From: Tubulanus polymorphus
Taxonomy: Eukaryota; Nemertea; Palaeonemertea; Tubulaniformes; Tubulanidae
DNA length: 64,000 bases
Assembly (NCBI RefSeq): GCF_964204645.1
Contig: NC_134030.1
Span: 16,311,110-16,375,109, forward strand
Reading direction: 5' to 3'
The stretch's first letter is position 1, and each line of letters opens with the position of its first letter. The position numbers were made by a program, and so were the translations under genes. Of the stretch, positions 23,653-35,000 are shown piece after piece. The notes under the pieces are model-generated. The model searched no databases and had not been told where the DNA came from. It saw only the letters and a list, made by a program, of their open reading frames with translations.

Positions 23653-24132
23653 CACAGGGGTTTGGCGATGGGCTTGGATTTTATTTCCGGGTTGTTGATA
23701 ATCTCGCGAGAATGGTGCTAAACATGAACTGCGAATAAATTCAAAATATCACGGAAATACCTTGTGTTTATATTGTTTATTTATCCGCTATAAAGTTCTG
23801 ATAAACAATTGGCCGTTAAGGATCATTATCAGACGGTCGTCACGCTTTACTATATAAAATCACAAGGGATGAAACGCCAGGCCTCCGCTGTACTTAAATT
23901 TTCAGCCAGAAAGTTGGGACCGTGATTTTACATAGTAAAGCGTGACGACCGTCTGATAATGATCCTTAACGACCAGTTGTTTATCGAAACTTCATAGCGG
24001 ATAAATGAACAATATAAACACAAGGTATTTCCGTGATATTTTGAATTTATTCGCAGTTCATATTTAGCGCCATTCTCGCGAGATTATCAACAACCCGGAA
24101 ATAAAATCCAAGCCCATCGCCAAACCCCTGTG
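23653..24132. repeat. 480-bp foldback element
   Basis: Left arm 23653-23873 and right arm 23922-24132 are near-perfect inverted copies (ends CACAGGGGTTTGGCGATGGG and its complement), with a 48-base loop. The arms include TCGCGAGA and TTAAGGATCATTATCAGACG. No frame. It is either a MITE that is almost all inverted repeat or a head-to-head duplication; GGCCGCAA flanks both ends in opposite or shifted copies. Confidence 0.85.
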
Positions 24133-24159
24133 GCCGCAAAGTATGAATTGTGCCCGAAG

Positions 24160-24235
24160 CATAATATGGGATTCGAACCTACTCTCAATGTATGGCATTA
24201 GCTTGCCAAAAGACGGTATAGCATCAACTAAATTG
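24160..24235 (-). other. Possible tRNA-derived SINE head (B-box-like)
   Basis: The reverse complement contains AGGTTCGAATCCC, a perfect Pol III B-box/T-arm consensus, preceded at a suitable distance by an A-box-like TAGTTGATGCTATACC. The acceptor stem does not pair well, so it is not a functional tRNA. Low-confidence call. Confidence 0.3.
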
Positions 24236-24449
24236 CGGTGGAGTTATCTTGATTGTATTAGCCTAAAGGTTAGTGTCAACAAATGGTCCATTATAGTCCT
24301 CTAATTTATGTGGAGAGTTCACCAAGCACCTTAGTGTCTGATGTAGGCCTAGTTAGTTACCTAATCGATGGTGATAAGCTTTTTATGATCGGATGGGCTT
24401 ATACCAATAGGCAACATAGTTGAATGCCAGTCGTTGTTACGGTGGTGTC

Positions 24450-24556
24450 GGGTCAAAACGTCCTCATGTCAAAACGTCCTCGCATACCAGGTCAAAACGT
24501 CCTCGTTTTCGTCGGTCAAAAAGTCCTCACTTCGTTGGTCAAAACGTCCTCACTCT
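24450..24556 (+). repeat. Left subterminal array of GGTCAAAACGTCCTC
   Basis: Five degenerate copies of the 15-base unit, separated by 4 to 10 bases. They mirror the right-end array and probably serve as transposase binding sites. Confidence 0.85.
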
Positions 24557-25239
24557 CGCCAGAATAACTTAATCATACAAATAAATTCCTTCAATGCATA
24601 GTTAATTTCTACTGTTGTTAGTTAGGCTAAATCGACTGAGTTATACGCTTTACTATGATCTGTGATGATAGGTGGCGAATGAATCAATCGGCGCTCTCAT
24701 CTGGCTTGGAGTTCTTTATATCGGCAACTCTTGAAATGGAAAGTTTCAGGTGGCCTTACCGAGCCAATAATTTTTCTGATTATGATTTTTTCCTGTAGGC
24801 CTACGAAGGTTATTCAAAAACCTTAGCTAGGCCCAATCATCGATAACATTTGTGATCGATGAAACCGCTGCGTTTAAAACACGATTACATGGCATTCGTA
24901 ATTAAACAACAGCATTCGTGAATGGGTGATCGTTCGAATCATGATACTGGTTGAATAGCCCCGCCAAGTGTGTTTTAATCTGAAGGAACGAAATCGAGAT
25001 ACAAAGTTACAATTGTTAGAGATCAATCTTAATAGCTTATGGAGATGGAAAACACATAGGCCTACATATACTTTAATTATGCTTAAGAATATTTTCAGAT
25101 ACGTTCTTTTAATTTTCATGTGATGAATATCACTTTGAAGAGATATTGAATATACTTTAAGTTTATGTGTTTAATGATGATTCAAGCTTAGCTATTTAGG
25201 GAGAGTGACATCCAATTGGAGTAGAAAACTTAATTGAGA

Positions 25240-25510
25240 AGGGAAAAACTTTTAAATAAATTATGAGATAGCAAGGTAATGAATTCCAAATAAATTATAA
25301 TTTGGGTGCAAATACATTATGAGTGAGCAAGGTATACCAAATAAATCAACATTCAAGTAGGCCTACAAATAAATTATGAGTGAGCGATGAAGTAATTAAT
25401 AACTAATAAATCATAATTTAGAAACCATAATTTAAGTACAAATAAATTATGAGTGAGCAAGGTAGGCCTAATTAATTACAAATAAATTGTAAATTGTGTG
25501 GGTGAAAATG
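25240..25510 (+). repeat. Degenerate AAATAAATTATGAGTGAGCA repeats
   Basis: Four to five imperfect copies of CAAATAAATTATGAGTGAGC, spaced 50-80 bases apart within the MULE. AT-rich and non-coding. Confidence 0.6.
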
Positions 25511-25689
25511 AATTATTATTGAGCAAATTGCATTTGTAATTAGTGAGCCAAAATCAGCTTGGGGCAAGATTGTATAAATACCGTTTGCTCTGGGGTCTCA
25601 CCATTCATTGGTTGGACACTGTTCAACTGCAACACAACGATACTACAACGATAGCGATAAAATCGACCGACTTTCAACAAAACCAAACA

Positions 25690-27018
25690 AGATGATGGCT
25701 GGAAATAGCGATTTTTGTATAGATTGCTGAAAACTTGTTTGCCCAAGACAAGAAGCACTGCTGTGCGAATCCTGTAATTTATGGCAACACCGAATCTGCA
25801 AAAGTGGGGTCAGTAGAGACGACTATAGAATGGCTGTGAGGGGCACGCTCGAAGTAAATTAGAAATGCATCTGGTGTCGAGAAAATAGCACTGTGATCGA
25901 GCCAAATGCTGAAAGCACGCGATTGTCGATTTTACCCGTAGTCCAGATGGAAATACCAGAGAGAGAGAGCCGTCTCGCATAGGCCTATCCCAATTATCCG
26001 AGAAGATGAAGCCATGGAAAATATCCAAGAAGACTCAATAGAACTGGGACCATTTGAGATAGGCCTACCTCATGATCGTGCTATGGATGAACCATCCCTG
26101 GAAGATAACACCCCCTCGAAAACGCTACCGGTATTGATGAAAAACAAGATATCCAATACGAAGTGGTGACCAAAGGCTCACAGAAAGGGAAAGAACGCCT
26201 TCTCGATACTCATGGCTACAGTTATACTGTTTAAACTCACCGCGCCAATGGAAATAAAGTATGGACATGTAATGTCAGAAATAAGAATGTTTGGTGTAAG
26301 GCTACTGTTCGACAGCATGGTCAATCTTACACCCGCGGTCCACAACTGCACTCTCATGAGGCCACACTGGGTGCAAGCCGGGCAACTAAAGTCAAAGCAA
26401 CAATAAAAGAAGTGGCAAAGAGTGATATCTTTACGTCAGCCGTTGGAATCACAAATAAAGTCATCCAAGAACAAGGTCTCACCACAACCAGCAAACCGAT
26501 ACCGATGATAGGTTTAAAATCTAGCTCGAGCTGCAAACAGACACCGCCAAAAGCTACGACTGGCTACAAGTACCTTCGGCAACTCATGGCATTGCCCTAC
26601 CTTCCAGCCGAGCATATCACACCTCTTTTTAATCGTCTAAAGGGAAAAGCTACAACACCACAGATCCAAGAACTGGTTAATGACATGGATGAAACATGGA
26701 TACGTGGTAATATCTGGGAACCGAGCAAGTGGAGTGTATTCAACCAGTCGATAAGGACGAACAATGATACCGAAGGATGGCACGCTAAACTCAACCGCCA
26801 AGCAAAGAAAAACAGCCTATCTGCTGGTTACACTACTACACGAAGAAGCATTAATGGTCAATCTTCAAGTGAAGTTTGTGTCCGACAGCAAACTGAAAAG
26901 AATACAAAGAAAGAAATATAGACAGATTCAGGGAAAAGTCTTCAAGATATGGGAAAAGTATACGGAAGGAGATATTAGCGCAAAACAACTGCTCCGTGAA
27001 TGTTCACACATAGGCTAA
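25690..27018 (+). pseudogene. MULE transposase relic: PHD finger, FLYWCH, transposase C-terminus
   Basis: From 25692 a frame starting MMAGNSDFCIDC carries Cys pairs, LLCESCNLWQHR and CIWC, a PHD-type zinc finger, interrupted by TGA and TAG. From about 26160 another open stretch has a FLYWCH finger: GYSYTV, VWTCNVRNKNVWCKATV and a His pair LHSHEAT, with one TAA. From 26412 the frame holds the C-terminal transposase region (ALPYLPAEHITPLF, NDTEGWHAKLN), shifting frame near 26815 and ending at TAG 27016. The DDE catalytic domain that should lie between FLYWCH and YLPAEHI is absent. In intact elements such proteins cut and paste the transposon; this one cannot. Confidence 0.8.
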
Positions 27019-28031
27019 ATGGTCCTGTTGTTGATTGATTCCAGCCTCACCAAACCCAATCATATCAAACGGTCCTTTTTAGGACCATTTAATTTCCAAG
27101 AAAGTTTAAATCAAAGCTCAGATTTGCGCTTAAAACCCACAACGAATACCCCCAGATAAAATGTCCAATATAATAATCGAATGCGGTTAGAAAGATAACA
27201 ACAGGGTTTCATTTAAAAATGTCAAACAATGACATGGTTTTGATTTGGTGTCACCCTGCAAAAGAGAAAAAAAATCTCTAAAAATCTTCGCAAAAATCTA
27301 TATAGGCTATAGTTGTACTATACTCCAGGGTTTTTATCGTTCATCGTCACGGGCCGTTTTGCAATGATTGGACAGGGGATTTCGAATCAAATATAAAAAC
27401 CAGTAGGCCTACATGATAGAAATACGTATTAGCAAAATGATTATAGTTCTTTGAATGTTTGATAAGTAAATTGAACAATTAGTCGAATTTGATGACTGAT
27501 TTCAAAACTGATTTTTCGAAATATCTGGCAGGCACACGTAGGCCTATGTGTAAAATCAAAAATTCATTATGAATTTAACAGGATTCCATTTCATTTATCA
27601 TTGGATTTATCTATTTCTGAAGCCGTAACATCTTCTAACAGTTATTATTAGAATATCATTAGTAAAATCAAAATTTTGTCGTTATTATCATTATTCAAAA
27701 ATGTGCGAAAATCACCCGTTTCTCTGTATTCCGACGATAATTACTAGAAAATAGAACTACCAATCAAAAAACTGTCATCAAACGGCAAAAATATAAGGAA
27801 TATACTACAGAAAAACCAAAAAATATTCACTGGGTTTGGAAAAAATTTTTACTTTTTAGCTCTAAAAACACCATTTCGCAGATTTGACGAAAACCAGTCA
27901 AGTCAGAAGAAATTGGAAATTTACTCAAAGACCGCAGATTTTTTTAAACATCAGGTTCCTAAAGGTGACTATTGTAAGATGCCGCCCTCTCTACCACCGC
28001 TGATTGTGTGCGGAGAGGACATAATACAGAC

Positions 28032-28110
28032 GAGGACGTTTTGACCGAGGACGTTTCCGATCGAGGACGTTTTGACCGGAGGACGTTTTGGCACGGGGAC
28101 GTTTTGACCG
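28032..28110 (-). repeat. Right subterminal array of GGTCAAAACGTCCTC (inverted)
   Basis: Four to five copies of GAGGACGTTTTGACC, the reverse complement of the left-end unit, ending 4 bases before the target duplication. Confidence 0.85.
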
Positions 28111-28124
28111 TAATTTGTTACGGT

Positions 28125-29077
28125 TCCCTACAAACGTCTGTCGCTAAGTATCATATAGGCCTAGAGGTTAACTCCTGTTAATTGCAATGCAACAACTGAT
28201 TTTAGTGTCAAATCAAACCTTTGTACTTAAATAGATAAATTAGTTAGGCCTACCTTGTTGACTTTGAAAACGTTTTTTATAATAAAATCTTTGTTGATTT
28301 AAATTGCGAACCGGAGAATTTATTGATTTGATTTGAATTGAATTGATTGCCACTATCGGGATTTCCAATACGGACTAAATTAATAAAATGTGAAAATTCA
28401 ATATGTCTCTCTGAAATCACTCTAAATGTTATTTTTTGTTGATAAAACGCATAAATTTTGGTCAATTTTAACCTTAAGAATTTGAAACAAGAGTAATATC
28501 TGTTTTTTGAGGCGACTAGTCAAAAGTTTTGAGCTACTACGATCGTCAAAAGCTACTTAGGATTACAAATTTATGCACAAACAATAGTTAACTTCCATCT
28601 GATTACAGAACAGTCTGTTTGAGGTAAGTTGATGGTTTTTTAAGTGGTGAAATAGACGCTCAAAGCCTCATCCCTCAAAAGGAGGGACGAAAATTAACCT
28701 TATATGAGCACTTTCGCCCTAGACCTTGTTTGAGGAACAAGGGCTAGGTACTAGACTAATACCAACATGGTTTGTGAAAATATCCGATCGTGAAACTAAA
28801 CCACAGACAGGTGAAACTAATGTTGGCCTACCACAGACACTGTTTTAGACTAATGTCTATTTCAACCTGACTTGAGAGCATTCTGCGTGGCCTAGCTCGC
28901 TAATTTTTGGTAGTACATACCTGATGAAGGTCTTAATGGGACCAGAATGGACAGGCAGTCGTCCTTAAGTTCATTTTTTAATCCATTAGAAACTGTATTG
29001 AAGGATATCCAAAAAGTCTTCACTGAAAGAGGTTAGGCCTAAATGAAGAGAAGTGACTCCATGATTTGAAAGTTTAA
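28125..29077. other. Non-coding interval
   Basis: No supported gene. TAGGCCTA palindromes lie near 28157, 28245 and 29034. Confidence 0.5.
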
Positions 29078-29134
29078 CAATATGTTTCCATGCCTACGTA
29101 CCAAACTTCAGTTGGTAGGCATGGAGACATATTG
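29078..29134. repeat. 20-bp-stem hairpin
   Basis: CAATATGTTTCCATGCCTAC (29078-29097) pairs with 29115-29134 at 19 of 20 positions, with a 17-base loop. Confidence 0.75.
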
Positions 29135-29159
29135 ACCCAAACTGCAGTTAGACCTTGTC

Positions 29160-29712
29160 GATTTTGAAATTTCAAACGTTGAGTTCGACGCGAAATCTTC
29201 AAATGTGCAATAAATTCTATATTTTCTAGCTATTGCAGTTGTTTCGTTAATTCATATGATCTTCCAGCTTTGCAAAGGCGAATTTTCCGATTTTATGTCA
29301 ATTCACGCACTCGACACGCGATCTCAAGATGGTGACCTTGAACTTGAACTAGCAATAAATCCGCAGTGAATTTTATTTCGTAACAATTCAAATAATGTTG
29401 TATCTTATTAAAGTTAGAATAAACACGATCAAGTTATAATAGATTCTGAATTTCATGTAAATATAGGCTCCTATACGCAAAATAAATTGGAAATAGAATT
29501 CATTTCGGTTCGGCATTGCGCTAAGCAGTGTGGGAAATGACAGTCACCATTTTGAGATCGCGCATGGAGTTCGTGAAGTTGGAAGATGGTATGGAATAAT
29601 GAAACAACCGCAATATTTAGAAAATATAGAATGTTTTGTGCATTTGAAGCCCTCATTCATCAAAATCGGTGAAGGATTTCGCGTCGAACTCAACGTTTTA
29701 AATTTCGAAATC
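29160..29712. repeat. Diverged foldback, arms about 175 bp
   Basis: Arm 29160-29336 and arm 29543-29712 are inverted copies (shared GAGTTCGACGCGAAATC, TTCTATATTTTCTA and GCGATCTCAA), separated by about 206 bases. A chance open frame on the right arm is explained by the repeat. Confidence 0.7.
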
Positions 29713-29993
29713 GGCAAAAACCGGCATCGTAGCATTTTCGGTCCAGGCGATTTCGGCCTTAATTTTGTGTTCAAAGACATAGGCCTATAATTTACGAACT
29801 ATTCATTGGAAATTAACAGGATCGGTTTCGTTAGAAGCAGGAAGCTATTAGCTTTCATATCATGCTTGGATTATTGAAATTGGATGAGAAATAACGAAAT
29901 AGTAAGTGACTGAAGTTGAGTAGTTTGTGAGCGTCGTTAGCCCCCTTGTTATTTTATATATACTATAGACATTGGATTAACAGATTATCGTTT

Positions 29994-31440
29994 TTAGCCC
30001 ATATGGGACATTAGTCCCAGCGGGCTATTGCGTTCACCTTTCATCGGTCGTCTGTCCGTCCATCCATAGACTGAATCCAGTTGTTTTGCGAAGTTTTGAA
30101 GATGCTTCATTGTAATGTCTTGATATTTGAGTTACACATGTAACTACCCTAGACACATCTTCAGCCCAAAAAACTGGCCCTGTCAGTTCAAGGTGGCCGA
30201 CTGGCAGCCATAGTTGTTCACCAAAATCAGCTCATTTTACACATTTTTGAGGGAAATTTTGAAGACGCATCGATCAATTTCCTTGGTCATTATATATATT
30301 TGAATACCCCAAGGGCCCATCAGCACAGTGTTTTCAATAAGAAATTAACAAGCCAGGTCCCTTAGAAAAACAGGAGGGTCCCCCCTATGTCACAGTCCCT
30401 GAAACAAAAGCTGGTTTGAAAAACAGGCGGGTCCTTAACAAACAACAGACGGACCTGGGACCTGGCTCTTATTGAAAACACTGCAGCATAAGAAAATTGG
30501 GACATCTGACACAAGATGGCCGTCCTATGACCTTTTTAGTGGCCAAAAATGTCAATTTTGGCCAGAATTCTAGGTCCTGTAGCTTCCTACTGGTTTGCCA
30601 ATTCTCATTGCAATTTGTGATGGGTATTCTTTGGAAAGGGATGTTTTATACCTGAGACAGGTATTTTTGATCAGCCAATTAGGCCTATGAAGCAATTGGC
30701 GGCCATCTTGGTGTCATCAGTACTCATTCGTAGGTGGGAAAAAGTTTTTCCGCATTAAATTGATACCTAAGCATATTGTGTTACTATATTCAATTGGAAA
30801 GTTGTAGCCCATAACGTGTTCTATGATTTTGGTGAGTTTCAAGGTCATTGGTTTTTTATGTGGCCACCAGGGGGCGTTGAATAATACAATAACTTAGTAT
30901 TTCTATAGGGGGCCTATTGTAGGCTATTTGTACCTATGCATATTTTGTTACCACAATCAATTGCAAAGTTGTAGCTCATGACATCTTCCATGATTTTGGT
31001 GAGTTTTAAGGACATAAGTTATTCTATATGGTCACCAGGGGGCGTTAAATAGTAGAATAACTTAGTATTTCCTTATTAGATTGGTACCTAGGCATATTTT
31101 GTTACCATGGTCAATTGCAAAGTTGTATTTAATGACATGTACTACGATTGTGGTGAGTTTTAAGGTCATTGGGATTTGAAGGCCTATATGGTCACCAGGG
31201 GTGTTGAATAGTAGAAAAACTTAGTATTTCAATATTAAATTGGTAACGAGGCATATTTTGTTATCACAATCAATTACAAAATCATAGCTGCTGACATGCT
31301 CTATGATTGTGGTAGGTTTCAAGGTCATTGGTTATATATGGTTGTATATGGTCACTAGGGCGCGTTATGTATTGAAATTGTTAGATTGTTGAGCATTTGA
31401 AACCACTTCCCAAGTGGGGATGGTGTCCCTGGACCCATAG
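29994..31440 (+). repeat. Interspersed repeat with hairpin head and 160-bp internal tandem units (copy 1)
   Basis: Starts with a hairpin pairing TAGCCC...GGGAC with GTCCC...GGGCTA (29994-30029). From 30780 it carries four units of about 160 bp, each with TTGCAAAGTTGTAG-like, GATTGTGGTGAGTTT-like and GGTCACCAGGGGGCG-like segments (the last near 30864, 31032, 31192 and 31351). It ends with ACCACTTCCCAAGTGG followed by GGTGTCCCTGGACCC. Other copies lie at 34.93-36.29 kb and, inverted, at 50.26-50.77 kb. No coding frame; non-autonomous element of unknown class. Confidence 0.75.
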
Positions 31441-31928
31441 TTGCTGGTAAAATCAGTAGGCCTGCTCCAACCAATTGAAAGTGAATTTTTCATAAGATGG
31501 ACAGTGAATAGCAGTGAAATTCAAAATTTCTAGCCTGAATTTCCTGTAAAAAGTGTTTACTGTGGATAAAAGTGCTTTCGCGTGCTCATTTTTACCATAC
31601 TCTTAGAGCTGCTATGAACCCTGTTTTGGACTTTGGTCTAAGTTGGTTGAGATCCTGATGTTATTATTAACGACCTGACAGCTAAAACGATTAATGGAAA
31701 CACCGCGTGTTGACATTGAGTATATTTACAGATGTTTGATTGTGATAATGGATTAAACATACACCATCATGTAAATTTAGGAATGTTCATATTAAGAATT
31801 TCGTTTCTTGTTTACTAAATTGTCTGGAACTTCCAATTTCCTTTCCAAAATCTGAAGGTTCATGGACCCCTTGTTTTTTCAAAAGTTCTTTAAAAATTAT
31901 TTTCTTGTTGCAGATAATTTCAGTAAGA

Positions 31929-32099
31929 ATGGTCGAAGAAGGATTAATGAGTCAAGCCCAGAAGATTTGGTTGATGTTAGATGATATGGCTGACAATGAT
32001 CCTCAAGCCTATTCAAAATTCATTGACAAAAAAATAACTGAAGGCCGGTTATACATGCAGCCTCCTAATCCACATATGTGTCTTCAAACTCATCTACAG
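31929..32099 (+). CDS. PIH1D2: PIH1D2 exon 1 (57 codons)
   Basis: ATG 31929 follows a splice acceptor (TTGCAG) by 18 bases. Ends ...HMCLQTHLQ with CAG/GTATTG donor, phase 0. Holds the N-terminal helix and the MQPPNPHMCLQT motif that opens the PIH1 domain. Confidence 0.85.
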
Positions 32100-35000
32100 G
32101 TATTGTATTACTGCCCTTTGCAGAGTTAGCAGTTGCATGTAAAAAAAGATTGTTGCACCCAGTTCCAGTAAAATGAAGCCCCGGGCGGACCACTTCCTTC
32201 AACATGTGGGAAGCACCCAAGTTCTTAATTTCATGGGAAAAGGGTTATAGAATTGATTCCAATCACGGGTGGAAATCCCCGAGATAATTAAAAAAATGGG
32301 GTTTATAAGAAAATACCCGTGAAAATGAAAATAAGGGTGTATGTATTTCTAAAATGTGACAAAAATTAAAATGTCGACAATTTTTATGGACGAATCACGG
32401 CGGCAGAGTGCACCTGTGATAAGGCGGAAATAGTTCGATGTGAAGGCAAAGCTTTTAAATGATTAGACAGTCAGAGGTGGTTTATTAACTTTTTGGTTTA
32501 CCTTTGTCAGCGATATGAAGTTGGCATTGAGCCAATTCATGTAAAATCGCGGTACGTTTTTTTATGTGAGCATTTATTTCATTGGTTCTCGGCTTAAACG
32601 ACGTATAATCGATGCGATTGAAGACATGGTGAACCTCCGTCGATGACATGGTCAACATTGTTAAAATTCTACGAAAAACAGTTTTTGGCGGGAAAATTCT
32701 TAGCTCTGCGTATAAAATTGCAATGACCTCGATTGGGGGGCGTTGTCTCTACGAGGGAATGTGATTGGCTGTTTTTGGGATTTAGGGGAATTCCGGCGCT
32801 ACTAAAATAATCATGGGAAGCCATAGAATGGCGAAAGTTTCATTGGACAAGGTGTCGTATACGTGCGAATTTCAAATGCTCATTACTGGTGAGAATGTAA
32901 TTATTATCTGCCATAAGTATTGTTTCATTTTAATACCCGGTGATTGATTTGATTGACATTGAAGTGTAAGCGAACATTCACTTACACAAGGCCTCCATGT
33001 GCGCACGGAAATCAATAGATTAGACTGTTGCACACACAAACACATGCGCGTACAGTATACACTACTATAGTGATACTGTAACGCTGCTTGCTGGCGCGTT
33101 TGACATTTCATCAGCAGAAGATGAGCGCTGTTTTCTGTTTGATAGAATTTGTAATAAATTGTAATTTCTTGTGACCTGAAAATACTAAGCAACAAACTAT
33201 AGGTATAGGTCGAGGTCTGAATATTGTCGTGGTAAATTCCAGGATTTAAAACAATCTAATACGCCGATTTCTTACTGCACCAGTATTTTAGCTTCCGCGG
33301 CCATACATTCAGCCACCCTCTGATATGTGACATCATATGAATTTTATTTGAATATTTTTTCATATGAAAAATATTTCTTTGAAAATATTAAATAGTTTCC
33401 ATGTTGCGCCTGCAATCTTTATTTTCATAACAACAAAATCAGTCAAAGTTTAACAAACGAACTTGAAGATGGTCCCTAATGTATAACTTTCAGGTTATAT
33501 TAGGTCTAGTTTACACAAAATAACATTGTTAGGCTCAAAAGAGCCTTAAGGGATTGTCAGTGCCGTAGTAGCCGGAGCGACTAGTATTATTCGCACCATC
33601 AACTGTTCAGCGCTACTAGTTGGAGTCGCTTTATCACTTTTCCAGCCATCAATAAACGCTCCCTATTATGCAGAAACAGAAATACATATTTTTCAATAGT
33701 TCCGTGGAGGAAAAAAACCGCTCTAGTCTGTTAGAGATTCCTTTAGCGACTTTACTTTGTATGTACAAAATATGTTCTTACCATGACAATCTACAATAAA
33801 ATCTATACTTATGAATTTTACACCGTTGACACGTTCAATTAGGCCTAGTTTATTATCAAGATAGAGATTCATATTGATTTGAGACCTAGGACCAATAATT
33901 ATAAACTGGACGTATCGGCCCCACTCCGCGCGGGTGCGCCACCGTGCGGGATTTACGCGAAGCAGCAAACACAAACATGGCCACTCTCTCAATTTTCAAT
34001 GATAGAAATCATGTGTGCATTTCAATTATTTCGGCTGTTAGGGTTTTAAGGCACAATATAAGTTGATGATGTGATATGGCGATGTTAATTAATGATAATT
34101 CCGCAGTGAAGCTAGTCACGAACGGTGCCGATTGAGTGTACAGCTGCCAAAAACACTGAAATGTGCGTAGTTGCGTAACTATTTGCAATGAATTGCAGAC
34201 AAAACATGAAGCCTTAACGGCCGTTTAAAAAAAAAATATACCAATTGCAATTGTAAAATAAAAATGAGATAGAACCTAAGTTAAAATTCTGGCCATTTCT
34301 AAAATGTTATTACTAATTTTTAGTCAGTGCCGAACGTTTAGTTTTCCAACAATAATGAGGGGTGGTAGGTAGTCATGCAATTCGAGTCATCATTTATTAC
34401 ACGTTACTTCCGTGTTGTTGAAAATCTCGCGAGTCCTGGACCAAACCCCAATGAACAATGTGATCTGTATGCTGGCCACAAATGCACACAGATCTTACTA
34501 CACTACCCATTACACACTCCAGTACCCACAGCTTTCATATATCCATCCAAATATTTAGAATGTCTTTCTTCCTGGGTGTTGCTCACATTGACTGATAGTC
34601 TGTTTGAACTATTGACGTAATTCATAAAGCTCTGTATTGAGGGTAATTTCTAAGTTTTAGGGATTCTTATCAATCGCAAAAAAGATACTATCATCCGCTA
34701 ACAGAATAGATTCTAGACATTCTTTGATACAAAGTAAGAAAAGTAGTGGTCCGAGTATGGACCCTTTTGTTACACTTGTAGATATAACTTCCTGCTGGAT
34801 AAATGGTTTTATATCGTATTTTACAGATTGGTAGCGATCATTTAGATAGTTCGTAAACCATAATAGGGGAATGCCTCAGACGCCATAATGCTCTAGTTTA
34901 GAAGTTAAATTTTCGTGTCACATACACGTATCTATCCTATATACATCTTCTGGCTGGATCAAAATCATGATGGCCGACTGACAGCCAATTGTTATTTGCC

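Larger units (their letters stand above)
24444..28114 (+). mobile_element. Mutator-like (MULE) DNA transposon, internally deleted
   Basis: The 10-base sequence TTGTTACGGT occurs at 24434-24443 and again at 28115-28124, a target duplication of the 9-11 bp size typical of MULEs. Each end carries an array of the unit GGTCAAAACGTCCTC, pointing inward from both sides. Inside is a transposase relic with PHD, FLYWCH and transposase C-terminal parts on the plus strand. The catalytic core is missing and stops are present, so this copy is non-autonomous and dead. Several TAGGCCTA palindromes lie within it. Confidence 0.8.

Noticed and set aside
24160-24235. Functional tRNA gene
   Set aside because: A B-box-like word is present, but the acceptor and anticodon stems do not pair; kept only as a possible SINE head.
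29530-29790. 87-codon open frame as a gene
   Set aside because: It is one arm of an inverted repeat.
33723-33992. 89-codon minus-strand frame in PIH1D2 intron 1
   Set aside because: No homology recognised and no supporting context.
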